Assembly: GCA_902792535.1 (NCBI GenBank) | Contig: CADAZU010000004.1 | Span: 1-64,000 of the forward strand | Source of the DNA: an uncultured Bacteroidales bacterium | GTDB lineage: Bacteria; Bacteroidota; Bacteroidia; Bacteroidales; Paludibacteraceae | Direction of reading: 5' to 3' | DNA: 64,000 nt | Shown: in pieces, positions 35,175 to 44,700 of the stretch | How the letters are laid out: each line of letters begins with the position of its first letter | Position numbering within the stretch: the first letter of the stretch is position 1 | Made by a program: the position numbers and the translations under genes | The notes under the pieces: model-generated | Databases searched by the model: none | Seen by the model: only the letters and a program-made list of their open reading frames with translations | Told to the model about the DNA's origin: nothing

Positions 35175-36281
35175 TTACTCTGTTAATTCTTCTCGCCATT
35201 CTTTGAGTTTGCGTTGAAGTAGTGCTTTATCCGGTAAATACAGCGAATATTGCGAAGCATATACATTAGAGTCTTTCGGCAGAGTGAGTTCCACCAAAGC
35301 ATCACTCTTTTCACTACAGAGCAAAATACCTATTGTCGGGTTCTCAAAGTCTTGCTTAACATAGCGATCGTAATAATTGACATACATCTGCATTTGACCT
35401 AAGTCTTGATGTGTCAGGTCGCCGGTTTTGAGATCAATCAGTACATAACATTTGAGCAGACGGTTATAAAACACCAGATCCACATAGAAATTGCGTTCAT
35501 CGAAAGTAAAACGCTTCTGGCGAGCCTCGAACAAGAAACCCTTGCCCAGTTCAAGCAAGAACTGCTGCATCTTGCTGATGATAGCATTCTCTAATTTCGA
35601 TTCTGTATATACGGTCTCCGGCTTAAGACCAAGGAACTCTAAGGTGAGCGGATTTTTTATTATATCTTCCGGTTTTTCCACCGTCTGACCTTCTTGTGCC
35701 AAACGCATTACTTCATCTTTCTTACGACTTAGCGCAAGACGCTCATACAAACTGCTCCCGACTTGACGGCTGAGCTGCTTGACAGACCATTGTTGCTGCG
35801 CACACTCCAATTCATAGAAACTACGCGCTTCGATATTCTCTATGCGCATCAGAATAAGATAGTGCGACCAAGAGAGGATAAACCGGGGCAATTGAATTGT
35901 AGCAACGCCGTTGCCACAATCTGCAACTTGTTTAGAATCAGGCGCTTCTGCCGGCTTCTCTAATTGGGGCAACGGCGTTGCTCCAATTGACGCATTGGCA
36001 TATGATTGATAGAAGAAACGACATCTTTTCAACGTGTCATATGTCCAATCGGCTCCATACCGCTCCATTAAACGTGCTGATAATTGTTTGAGGACTTGTT
36101 CTCCGTACTTTGCCCGTTCGCCCTGCTGCTCGTCTTCAAAGATATAGCGTCCCACTTCATAGCGGGTTTTGACTTCTGCTATTTTGACAGCACTTATTGC
36201 ATAAGTCCGCGCATGGTCAATTAAAGATGATATGCGCTCAAACAAAGCATCAATCCTTTGTGTTGTTTCTATATTAGCCAT
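35175..36281 (-). CDS. DUF1016 (YhcG-type) PDDEXK nuclease
   Basis: 368 residues. The N-terminal DUF1016 helical domain (YEVGRYIFEDEQQGERAKYGEQVL, YDTLKRCRFFYQ) is followed by a C-terminal PDDEXK nuclease, with FYVDLVFYNRLLKCYVLIDLKTG giving the Asp and Asp-x-Lys pair. Such proteins are common in restriction and defence islands and are often guests inside type I RM loci. Residues about 100-130 are encoded by two copies of a 25-bp palindrome. The gene starts 15 nt after the WYL remnant. Confidence 0.9.
   Translation of the reverse strand: MANIETTQRIDALFERISSLIDHARTYAISAVKIAEVKTRYEVGRYIFEDEQQGERAKYGEQVLKQLSARLMERYGADWTYDTLKRCRFFYQSYANASIGATPLPQLEKPAEAPDSKQVADCGNGVATIQLPRFILSWSHYLILMRIENIEARSFYELECAQQQWSVKQLSRQVGSSLYERLALSRKKDEVMRLAQEGQTVEKPEDIIKNPLTLEFLGLKPETVYTESKLENAIISKMQQFLLELGKGFLFEARQKRFTFDERNFYVDLVFYNRLLKCYVLIDLKTGDLTHQDLGQMQMYVNYYDRYVKQDFENPTIGILLCSEKSDALVELTLPKDSNVYASQYSLYLPDKALLQRKLKEWREELTE
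35896..35986. repeat. Two inverted copies of a palindrome inside the DUF1016 gene
   Basis: AGCAACGCCGTTGCC at 35901-35915 and its exact reverse complement at 35968-35982; similarity extends to about 24 of 26 bases on each side, including AATTG and CAAT ends. Each copy is itself nearly palindromic. They encode NGVATIQL and ASIGATPLPQLEK in frame. Confidence 0.8.
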
Positions 36282-36296
36282 AGTTGAATGTATTGT

Positions 36297-36430
36297 CTAT
36301 TTATATAAATCGTGCATTTGGGTGATTTTGGTTGCTATCTGCTGCCGCAATTCAGCCGATTGGACCACTTCTACATCAAACAGCGGTCTAAAGCATAATG
36401 TCGTATGAGTTTTTGTTTCGTTACCGGCAT
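36297..36430 (-). pseudogene. WYL-domain regulator reduced to its two ends
   Basis: ATG 36430 starts MPVTKQKLIRHYALDRCL, which fits the usual start of Bacteroidetes WYL-domain regulators. It then joins, out of frame, LFDVEVVQSAELRQQIATKITQMHDLYK and a stop, which fits the usual end of the same family. The whole HTH-WYL middle is gone, so this looks like one large internal deletion. The identification rests on memory of the family termini. Confidence 0.65.
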
Positions 36431-36450
36431 TGTGTTTCTCTTTTGGTTTG

Positions 36451-36482
36451 CAAAATTAGTAATAAATTTTGATATACGCAAA
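36451..36482 (-). promoter_or_regulatory. Promoter for the WYL remnant and DUF1016 gene
   Basis: On the minus strand TTTG (36479-36482) and TAATTTTG (36451-36458) with 20 nt between. It still can drive the nuclease gene through the remnant. Confidence 0.7.
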
Positions 36483-36626
36483 TATATCAGAAAGAATTTA
36501 TGATTTTTGCAAATTTTGATACAGAGTGCACATACTATTCTTGCATAAATTTTGGGGGTAAAATGACGCAAATACGTCTTATCTCGCTTCGCTCGAACGA
36601 TTAATTTAGTAAAAAATTATTAAATA

Positions 36627-36658
36627 CTTGCATATTCCAGAAAAAAGCAGTATCTTTG
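36627..36658 (+). promoter_or_regulatory. Promoter for DUF349-ftsE-aroK-sufE
   Basis: CTTG (36627-36630) and TATCTTTG (36651-36658) with 20 nt between; the ATG is 25 nt downstream. Confidence 0.75.
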
Positions 36659-36683
36659 CAGGCGCAAATAATGTATAACACCT

Positions 36684-37961
36684 ATGGCAAGCACAAGACA
36701 AGAAATTATTGAGGAGTTGCGGCATCTGCTCGAGACCGAGGATGTAGCAGCAATTAAGGAACAAGTGGATCACCTTAAAACGGAGTTTTACTCACGGGGC
36801 GAAGAAGAGCCCGCGGAACCTCTCGCTGAGGCGGAAGCGCCCGATACGGGCAAGGAAGAGGAGGAGTTCAAAGCCCTCTTGGCGGATTACAAAGCCCGTA
36901 GAGCGGAAGTAGCTGCTGCGCAGGCGAAAGAGCAGGCGGAGAACTTAGCGAAGAAGCAGGCAATCCTTGATGAGATGAAGCAACTCGTTGACGCCGCTAC
37001 GGCGGACGGCGTGATGCCGAATATCCAGCGGATGAAGGAACTGCAGGCGGAATGGAAAAACATCGGCGCTGTGGCTGCCGACAAACTGCAAGAGATCCGC
37101 AAAAACTACCAGCAGTTGCAGGAGCAGTTCTACGACCTCGTGAAGATCAACATCGAGTTGCGCGATCTGGATTTCAAGAAGAATCTGGAGCTGAAGACCC
37201 TTCTCTGCGAAGCAGCAGAGAAACTGCAGAACAACGAGAACATCGTTGAGGCAAGTCGCATGCTGCAGCAACTTCACGACGAATGGGCGGAGATCGGTCC
37301 GGTGGCGCGTGAACTGCGCGAGGGACTCTGGGAGCGATTCAAAGCCGCTTCTACCATCATCAATAAGAAACATCAGGCGTATTTCGATGAGTTGCACCGC
37401 CGCGAGCAGGAGAACCTGGAGAAAAAACAGGGTATCATTGCGCAACTGCAGGCGATCTTGGAACCCATCGTGAACGGCGTTCCGATGAGCGTCAAGGAAT
37501 GGGAAGAGGCGACCGAGAAAGTGCAGGCGCTGCAGGCGGAATGGCGCAAGATCGGTTTTGCGCCGAAGAAGCACAACCAGTCCGTCTATGACGCATACCG
37601 CGCTGAGTGCGACCGGTTCTACGAGACGAAGAAAGAGTTCTTCCGCGAGCTGCGCGAGCAACGCAAACTCCGCGAGCAGCGTCATAAGGAGTATCTGGAG
37701 CGTCAGGCGGCGCGTGAGCAAGCGCGCGAGGAGCGCCGCAAACAGCGCATGGAGCGTATCACTTCCGGCGGCGGCAACCTGCGTAAGCTGCGCGAGCGTT
37801 TAGTGCAGGAGATCAAGACGGCGGAGAACAACATCCTCTTCTTCACCGCCAAGAGCAAAGGCGCGAACAAGATCGTTGCCGACATGCGCAAGAAGATTGA
37901 TGAACTCAAAGCCCGTTTAGCCGAGATAGAGCAACAATTAGACGCCGAAGAGAATGGATGA
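36684..37961 (+). CDS. DUF349 repeat protein
   Basis: 425 residues, almost entirely charged helices. At least three DUF349 units can be seen by their W..IG motif: AEWKNIGAVAADKLQEI, DEWAEIGPVARELREGLWERF and AEWRKIGFAPKKHN. The N-terminus is acidic, the tail is Arg-rich coiled coil (EQRHKEYLERQAAREQAREERR) ending in KSKGANKIVADMRKKID. Function of the family is not established; the E. coli homologue has been linked to envelope and antibiotic phenotypes. The 3' end overlaps ftsE by 8 nt. Confidence 0.92.
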   Translation: MASTRQEIIEELRHLLETEDVAAIKEQVDHLKTEFYSRGEEEPAEPLAEAEAPDTGKEEEEFKALLADYKARRAEVAAAQAKEQAENLAKKQAILDEMKQLVDAATADGVMPNIQRMKELQAEWKNIGAVAADKLQEIRKNYQQLQEQFYDLVKINIELRDLDFKKNLELKTLLCEAAEKLQNNENIVEASRMLQQLHDEWAEIGPVARELREGLWERFKAASTIINKKHQAYFDELHRREQENLEKKQGIIAQLQAILEPIVNGVPMSVKEWEEATEKVQALQAEWRKIGFAPKKHNQSVYDAYRAECDRFYETKKEFFRELREQRKLREQRHKEYLERQAAREQAREERRKQRMERITSGGGNLRKLRERLVQEIKTAENNILFFTAKSKGANKIVADMRKKIDELKARLAEIEQQLDAEENG

Positions 37962-38616
37962 ACTGCTGTCATATAAAGGCGTAGAAATCCGTCAGGCTGA
38001 CCAGATCGTCCTCCATGACGTGAACCTCAGTGTCCGCGGCGGAGAAATGATCTACCTTTTAGGCAAAGTGGGTAGCGGCAAGTCGAGTCTGATGAAGACG
38101 ATCTACGGCGCGCTGCCGATTGCTGCCGGCGAAGCGCATGTGCTGGAATACGACATGCGTGCTATCAAGCGTCGCCAGTTGCCGTATCTACGCCGCAGGC
38201 TGGGCATCATCTTCCAGGACTATAAACTGCTGACGGACCGTTCAGTAGAGGAAAACCTGCTCTTTGTGCTGGGCGCTACGGGATGGAAAGACAAGACGCT
38301 GATGAAAAACCATGTGCGCGAGGTCTTGGAGCAAGTGGGAATGGAGACAAAGGCGTACAAGAAACCGTACGAACTGTCGGGTGGCGAGCAACAGCGTGTG
38401 GTTATTGCCCGCGCGCTGCTCAATTCGCCGGAGATGATCCTGGCGGACGAGCCGACGGGTAACTTGGACTCTGAGACCGGACGGGAAATCATGGATCTGC
38501 TCTATGCCATTTCGCAGGCGGGGATCACCGTACTCATGAGTACGCATAACCCCAACTGGCCTGAGGAATACAAAGGGCGAAAGCTCTACTTCGTAGAGGG
38601 AAAGATTAGTGAGTGA
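37954..38616 (+). CDS. ftsE: Cell-division ABC ATPase FtsE
   Basis: 220 residues. Walker [11 protein letters not shown]-loop IIFQDYKLL, signature LSGGEQQRV, Walker [14 protein letters not shown]-loop MSTHN: a complete ABC ATPase with the FtsE-type Q-loop (FQDY). FtsEX transmits division signals to peptidoglycan hydrolases. No ftsX is next to it, which is unusual compared with enterobacteria. It overlaps the DUF349 gene and is followed 10 nt later by aroK. Confidence 0.9.
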   Translation: MDELLSYKGVEIRQADQIVLHDVNLSVRGGEMIYLLGKVGSGKSSLMKTIYGALPIAAGEAHVLEYDMRAIKRRQLPYLRRRLGIIFQDYKLLTDRSVEENLLFVLGATGWKDKTLMKNHVREVLEQVGMETKAYKKPYELSGGEQQRVVIARALLNSPEMILADEPTGNLDSETGREIMDLLYAISQAGITVLMSTHNPNWPEEYKGRKLYFVEGKISE

Positions 38617-38626
38617 GCGTTAAGGG

Positions 38627-39166
38627 ATGGAACTTCCGATTTATTTAGTGGGATACATGGGAGCCGGCAAAACAACTGCCGGACGGATGCTGGCTGAGAA
38701 ACTCGGCTGGCATTTTGTGGATTTGGACGAGGCGTTCAAAGAGATCCACGGACTCTCGACCGCCGACTATATCCGTACATACGGAATAGAGGATTTCCGG
38801 AGGAAAGAGAAATACGTAGTGGAAGATCTGGCGGACCAAGTGCCCTTTGACAAAATCATCTATGCTACCGGCGGAGGCTATCCGTGCTGGGAAGATAACA
38901 TGGATTGTCTGCGCGAATTAGGCACAAGTATCTATATCCGTTGGAAACCCGAACATCTGGCGAGACGCCTTGCTCTCACGGACCTGAGCGACCGCCCTGT
39001 GTTACAAGGACGGACGGAAGAAGAGCTGCTGTCCTTTATCGCACCGCAGTTGGAAGCCCGCGAACCATTCTACGCCCAGGCAAATCATATATTGGATGTG
39101 GATATATGCGACGAACACTCGGATGAGCGTATCGCCGAAGAACTATATGAGTTTATAAAGAAATGA
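38627..39166 (+). CDS. aroK: Shikimate kinase
   Basis: 179 residues. Walker A is GYMGAGKTT; the shikimate-binding Asp lies in FVDLDEAF and Arg in FRRKEKYVVED; the GGG of ATGGGYPC and the lid Arg in LSDRPVLQG complete the site. Converts shikimate to shikimate 3-phosphate. Stop and start overlap with sufE in ATGA. Confidence 0.95.
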   Translation: MELPIYLVGYMGAGKTTAGRMLAEKLGWHFVDLDEAFKEIHGLSTADYIRTYGIEDFRRKEKYVVEDLADQVPFDKIIYATGGGYPCWEDNMDCLRELGTSIYIRWKPEHLARRLALTDLSDRPVLQGRTEEELLSFIAPQLEAREPFYAQANHILDVDICDEHSDERIAEELYEFIKK

Positions 39167-39582
39167 GTATCAACGAAATACAAGACGAGATCATAGAGGA
39201 GTTTGAAGCCTTCGATGACTGGATGGAGCGGTATCAGATGATCGCAGATTATGCCAAAGAGTTGCAGAAACATCCGTTCCCCGAGGAGGACAAGACGCAG
39301 CAGAACTTGATTGACGGATGCCAGTCGCAAGTGTGGTTCACCGCTCGGATGGAGGACGGCAAGATGATCATCAACGGCGAGTCCGATGCACTCTTGGTAC
39401 GCGGTATGGTAGCCATGCTGATTCATGTGCTGAGCGGGCATACGCCGGCGGAGATAGCGAATGCGGATCTCTATTTCATCGACCGTATCGGTCTGCGCGA
39501 GCACCTCAGCCCGACGCGCTCTAATGGTATCGCAGCCATGCTCAAACAGCTGAAGCTGTATGCTTTAGCCTTGAGTGAGTGA
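39163..39582 (+). CDS. sufE: SufE family sulfur-acceptor protein
   Basis: 139 residues. The core has the sulfur-accepting Cys in LIDGCQSQVW, followed by ARMEDGKMIINGESDALLVRGM and LSPTRSNGIAAML, all typical of SufE. It takes persulfide sulfur from a cysteine desulfurase for Fe-S cluster assembly. The partner SufS is not in this window. It is the last gene of the DUF349-ftsE-aroK run. Confidence 0.94.
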   Translation: MSINEIQDEIIEEFEAFDDWMERYQMIADYAKELQKHPFPEEDKTQQNLIDGCQSQVWFTARMEDGKMIINGESDALLVRGMVAMLIHVLSGHTPAEIANADLYFIDRIGLREHLSPTRSNGIAAMLKQLKLYALALSE

Positions 39583-39603
39583 TGAATGTAGAATGTTGAG
39601 GGA

Positions 39604-39927
39604 TTAGTATTCCCACGAATCATTATTCTTCCAGATGATCTTGCCATTCTCAATGGTGGCAAGGGGAAAGATAGAAGTAAACGGAGGGGTGACAGTACGA
39701 ATAAGCTGCCACTCCTTATTATAAACGCGCGCGCACGAAGAACACTGCGGCGCGCAGGCAGTGAAGACCACGAGAATCGAGTCCCCTTTATACACCTCCA
39801 GCGAAGTGCTGTCCGTCAGCGCGATGCGCTCATAGACGCTGTCCTGATACTCCACATGAGGAGCACCGCCGAGCTGGTAAAGGTCGGTCAGCAACGAAAG
39901 TGATATGCTCAGTAATAATCCTTTCAT
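39604..39927 (-). CDS. Small secreted protein, unknown
   Basis: 107 residues. The N-terminus (MKGLLLSISLSLLTDLYQLGGA) looks like a signal peptide. The centre holds VFTACAPQCSSCARVY with three Cys in a CxxxCxxC pattern, then TVTPPFTSIFPLATIENGKIIWKNN. It might bind metal or form disulfides; no family recognised. It is separated from ispF by an AATTCTC/CATTCTC micro-repeat of about 35 nt. Confidence 0.65.
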   Translation of the reverse strand: MKGLLLSISLSLLTDLYQLGGAPHVEYQDSVYERIALTDSTSLEVYKGDSILVVFTACAPQCSSCARVYNKEWQLIRTVTPPFTSIFPLATIENGKIIWKNNDSWEY

Positions 39928-39929
39928 CT

Positions 39930-39966
39930 TTCAATTCTCCATTCTCAATTCTCCATTCTCAATTAA
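39930..39966. repeat. AATTCTC/CATTCTC micro-repeat
   Basis: Tandem 7-nt units (TCAATTC, TCCATTC, TCAATTC, TCCATTC, TCAATTA) fill the gap and run into the last codons of ispF. The same unit occurs at 22104-22128, 22990-23010, 50769-50783, 50815-50830 and 60682-60704. Confidence 0.8.
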
Positions 39967-40429
39967 TCAGAGCTACCGCATAGGCTGCAATTCCTTCTTC
40001 GCGGCCGACAAAACCCAGATGTTCGGTCGTCGTGGCTTTGAGGCTTACTTGGCTGGGCTCTACGCCCATCACTTCTGCCAGACAAGCCTGCATCTCTGGG
40101 ATGAACGGATTGAGTTTGGGCGCTTGCGCGCAGATAGTGATGTCGCAGTTGCCGAACTCGTATCCCGCTTCGCGGAGCATTGCCATCACGCGACGGAGAA
40201 GGATCTTCGAATCGATCCCTTCGTATTCATTGCCTTTGGTATCGGGGAAATGATAGCCTATATCGCGCATAGCGGCGGCGCCAAGCAGCGCGTCGCAAAG
40301 GGCATGAATGACAACATCGGCATCCGAATGACCAAGCAGCCCTTTATCGGACGGCACCTCAATCCCCCCTAACCACAGTTTGCGGTCAGGGGAGAATTGA
40401 TGTACATCATATCCAAAACCAATTCGCAT
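39959..40429 (-). CDS. ispF: 2-C-methyl-D-erythritol 2,4-cyclodiphosphate synthase
   Basis: 156 residues. Metal ligands Asp8 and His10 in GYDVHQF and the GHSDADVVIHALCDALLGAAA block are present, as are DIGYHFPDT and LKATTTEHLGFVGREEGIAA. Catalyses ring closure in the MEP isoprenoid pathway. Normal length. It lies 6 nt downstream of porV and probably shares its transcript. Confidence 0.97.
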   Translation of the reverse strand: MRIGFGYDVHQFSPDRKLWLGGIEVPSDKGLLGHSDADVVIHALCDALLGAAAMRDIGYHFPDTKGNEYEGIDSKILLRRVMAMLREAGYEFGNCDITICAQAPKLNPFIPEMQACLAEVMGVEPSQVSLKATTTEHLGFVGREEGIAAYAVALIN

Positions 40430-40435
40430 GGAGGA

Positions 40436-41617
40436 TTATTTCTTGTTGTTAACCAAGTCTTTGATACCGTAGAGGTCGAAGCCGAGGGTGAAACGCATGG
40501 TCTGATCCAGCGGGTTAGACGGCGCAAGACCAACGCAGTATGCTACGTCCAGCGATACGATCGAGAGGTGGAAGCCGGCACCGAAGGTGACATAGTTACG
40601 GTTTCCTTTGTAGTAGTTCTCGTAGCTGTAACCCACGCGGGCAAAGAATTTCTTGTCGTACGAATACTCGATACCTGCGCCCCAGCGTACCTCCTGGAAC
40701 TCCTCTCTCGCGCCGCCCGGAGCGTCTGCGAAGGACTGGAACCAACCCTTCGGAGAAGTGAGGTCGGAGTAAGCCTGCTGGCTATAACGACCATCTGCCT
40801 GGTCTGCGAACTTGGAGTAACGACTCGGTACCAACATCTTGTTTGCCTCTACGTTGAAGGTCAGGAAGTTGTACTTGTTGAGGGGCAGCTCATAACCCAC
40901 ACCGATATTCATCGAAGCCGGAATAAAATTGGAGGTAATAGAGTCATACGTCATCTTACCACCGAGGTTCTTCAGACTGAAACCGAGGGAGAAATGGCTC
41001 TCACCCATCGGCAACTCAATCGGCTGACGATAATAGAGCGCAATGTCTGCCGCCATCGTCCAAGCCGGATGAAGTTCAGAGCCGCCGGTCATGGACACAT
41101 TCTGACCATTATTGAGGTCGGAATAGAGGAAACGAACGGCTACAGACATGGATACATACTCGTGCAGTTTGCGGAAGTAGCTGAGGTCGAGAGCCCATTC
41201 GTTCGGACGAACGGTACCCAGTGTAGCACCGCCGTCGCCCGTCAGGGTTACATCACCCATAGAGAAATAGGTAAACGAAGCACCGATACCGCCACCGAGG
41301 TCACCGAAATTATAGAATCCGGCGAGGTAAGCGAGGTCGATATCGCCTACCAACTTACGCAACCACGGCGTGTAGTTAGCGGTGATACCACCCTTGGAAT
41401 ACATATAGGCGTACTTGGCTGGGTTCCAGTACTGGGAGTTGAAATCCGCATCGGTTGCCACACCGATATCGCCGAGACCGGCTGCACGCGCGTCCGGCGC
41501 AATAGACAGCGACGGCATGGAGGTGATTAGCGGGTTCATAACATCGGCTGCTGGAGCCTCTGCTCGCATCGTTAATACGCAGCACAAGGCTGCAAAAGAA
41601 ACTAAGATTTTTTTCAT
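40436..41617 (-). CDS. porV: Type IX secretion outer-membrane protein PorV
   Basis: 393 residues. Signal peptide MKKILVSFAALCCVLTMRAE, then the conserved LSIAPDARAAGLGDIGVATDADFNSQYWNPAKYAYMYSKGGI start of PorV/LptO proteins and a FadL-like barrel ending in FGAGFHLSIVSLDVAYCVGL...FTLGFDLYGI. PorV receives cargo from the SprA channel and hands it to the PorU sortase. It follows porU after 92 nt, as in many Bacteroidetes. Confidence 0.95.
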   Translation of the reverse strand: MKKILVSFAALCCVLTMRAEAPAADVMNPLITSMPSLSIAPDARAAGLGDIGVATDADFNSQYWNPAKYAYMYSKGGITANYTPWLRKLVGDIDLAYLAGFYNFGDLGGGIGASFTYFSMGDVTLTGDGGATLGTVRPNEWALDLSYFRKLHEYVSMSVAVRFLYSDLNNGQNVSMTGGSELHPAWTMAADIALYYRQPIELPMGESHFSLGFSLKNLGGKMTYDSITSNFIPASMNIGVGYELPLNKYNFLTFNVEANKMLVPSRYSKFADQADGRYSQQAYSDLTSPKGWFQSFADAPGGAREEFQEVRWGAGIEYSYDKKFFARVGYSYENYYKGNRNYVTFGAGFHLSIVSLDVAYCVGLAPSNPLDQTMRFTLGFDLYGIKDLVNNKK

Positions 41618-41709
41618 TGTTTGTATTTGTTGTTTTTTATAATTTTTCTTACTTTTTTCAAATCATTTTGCGATATGCTTCATAGGCAATTCAATTATCT
41701 ATTTATAAA

Positions 41710-44700
41710 TTATTTAGTTACGATGATTTTGCCCGAGTTTGCGCTATAGCGGCTCGAGGCGGATTTAATACGTATTTGATATACATAGATACCCGGTTGC
41801 AAACCGAGGGAGGGCAGGTTGATCGATACCGCATCCGGATTGTCCTGGGTGTGGGAATAAACCAGCCGTCCGTTGATATTATATAGGTATAGCTCCGTTT
41901 GGATCAGCTCATCCGGTTGGTCGTAGTTGACCACCAGATTGACGATACCCTCTGCGTTGACCGGGTTGGGGTAGGTGGTCACGGAGCAGATCGACGGATC
42001 AAGAGACGCGTCCACAATGAAATTGAGGCTCTTGGTCGTGCTGTTGTTCAGCAGATCCCATGCGCGGAAAGTCAAACTATGCTGTCCGTTCGGCAATGCC
42101 TCCATCAGATAAGAAACTTGCCCCTTCTGGTAACTATTGTTTGCAGCCGTGAAATATTCATTCAGACTATAGATCTGTTTGGGATCATCGTCCACAACAA
42201 GCATGAGGTCGTGTCCGATACCTGCGCCGGCAGTGTTGATACCATGATCGTCTTCCAGCTCGGCGAAGAACCGCGGTGTAGCGTAGGTCTTGTCGCCGTC
42301 CCGGAATGCCGGCGTGTTGAGATAGATAGTCATCTTCGGTCCTGTGGTGTCGGCTGCGAGGATCGAACCGGTACCTCCAATGACGAAGTCATGGAAATGA
42401 CCGACTGCCTCCATCGTCTCCAGCGAATCCGTCGTGCGGGCGTAATAGACGATGCGTCCGTTGCCGTAGTTATAGCGGATGTCTTTGGGCACCATGAAGG
42501 TGTAGTTGAATCGTCCCTCTTTGACATCTGTCACGCCGGAGAAAATCGTGTTCGGGTAGTCGTTATAGGCTATCACCTCCGGCTCGCCGCCCACATTGTC
42601 GTTGTCCCGCGTAGGGATAGACTGCATCTTGTCATAGACGGTGATGTCCACTTTGCCGTTGAAATCGGATACCACTAAACTGTCTTCGTCTATGATCTTA
42701 CCTTCTATATGTTGCACGCTGAGGGCATTGAGGGTGTCCACGGCGGTAGTTGTCTGAACCTGATAGGTCGTCGGGTAATTGAGCCGCATTGCCGGGTCGC
42801 CCAGCAGGACATACGCCAGTCGGTTCTCATCCGTGCTCTTGCAGGTGTTCTTTCCTATCGCGATAGCTTCGCCGAGTGTCATCTCATAGTGGAAGACATC
42901 GGAGTGACCGAAGAGGGTGTCGCATATAGAACGGTTCAGGTCGATGTTCTGCGTGGCAAATACCGTACGGGTAGCCGCCAGCACACCGATGGCTCCTCCA
43001 TTCGGATTGAGCAACGCCGTCTCGGACGCGCAACGTTTGCCGCCGTCGCATTGACCGAAATTGCAGGTCGCGAAGAACCAGAATCCGTGGTTCTTATTCG
43101 TCATCTGCTCGATATCTTTCTGGTTCAGAATGGATTCGCTGGTGATGGCGTTATAGCCGCCGTGGCCGGAATAGTCGAAGAAGAGCACGCCGCTCTTGAG
43201 CAGGTTCAGCACGCGGTTCTTCGCCAGCGGATAACTCTCGCCGGACGCATTCACCTCTTGCGGATAGGCGTCCAGGAAAATCTTGTGTACCACGAAATCC
43301 GGATTCTTGGTTCGTACCAGCTCGGCGCTTACTTCTGAAGTGCGGGTATGTATTCCGTCCTCGCCGTCGTCCGCCAGATAGACCAATTGGTTCTTCCATT
43401 TGCCGGTCTGCTCATTGCGGATATACCGGATCAGTTTGTCCACCGTCGTGCGTGCTTCGGCGAGCGATTCGAACGGCAGACGACCTACGCCGATGTCCAT
43501 GTGGGCAAGCTGGTCGTACCAATTCCCCTTGTTGTCCAGCGCATCGTCGTCGTCCAGCCATCCGAAATAGTCGTCCGAGGCGTATGCGTTGATCTCGTTC
43601 AGGGAGTTCTTCGCCTGATAGGTCAGCAGCAGTTTGGTTCCGGAAGCGGACTTGAGAATGTTGCGGTTGTCGAACGAACCATGTCCCATCAGCAGCAGCC
43701 ACCGCGGTTTTTGTCCGACACCGCTGTTGGCGCGGTCGTACAGCATCTTCATCAGCCATCGGTAAGCCGTCGCGTCCGGCGTGCCGGAGGAGAACTCATT
43801 ATATACCTGCTGGTCGGTCACTACCGCCCATGTGATGCCTTCTTTCGCTTCATGCGCCCGCGCTAACTCTTCCGAAACGGCTTCATAGCCCTCCGGGCAA
43901 ATAATCACATAGTCGATGTCGCTCAGCCCGTGCAGGTTCTGGTGCGCCACTTCGCCGACCACTTGTGCCGAAACGAAACGCGTGCCGTTGGGATTGAAAG
44001 CGACATACTCATGTACCCCGTCTGCTTGCGAGCCGACCCAGGTAGCCACGCCCTCAGCGTAAGATACCTCCATCGGATAAATCGCATCGAGCTTCGTCAC
44101 GTCCCAAACCTGAGTGCCCGCTGCGGCATTCGTCAACCGGTAACGCACCGGAGTCGAAGACTTGTAATTGCTCGTCGTGCGCAACGGCATGTAGTCGCCG
44201 GTCATGGTGAGTGCCGAAATCGTATTGAGTTCAATATAATTGAGCCATCCGAGGGCTGCGGAGTTGGCACTATTGAATTGCAACTGGATCTGCTGCTTCG
44301 TTGCTACCGGGGTACCGCTCATGCTGATCGTACCCGCTTTGCCGAAGTCATAATGGTTCGAAAGAGCCGGAATAGAAACGGTTTTAGAAGTCGTGCCATT
44401 GAATGTAGCCGTGAAAGTAGAAGTGGTGGGCGAGTTCGCCGCGAGGTCAATATTGATCGTACTGTTTTGGCTGTTTAACGCGTTTGGGGTATTGAACGTG
44501 AAAATCCTCTTTTGACCTGCAGTAAACTGCTCGCCATAGAAGGTCCTGCCGCCGCCGGACACGCCCGTGCGGTCAATCAGGTTGATCGTATCGTTGTTGA
44601 TCACTTGGTAGAACGAGTACGTGTTCACCTCGCTCGGCGTTCCGCTAATAACTGATGGCGCACCGCTGAAAGCTGATGGCTCATAGCTGTCCGTCAGGAA

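Noticed and set aside
25251..36281. Complete type I restriction or BREX system
   Set aside because: No HsdS/HsdM, PglX, BrxC or PglZ genes; only the DUF1016 nuclease and helicases are present.
40397..41530. 377-codon plus-strand frame opposite porV
   Set aside because: Full overlap with PorV, which has a signal peptide and conserved family motifs; the antisense frame shows none.
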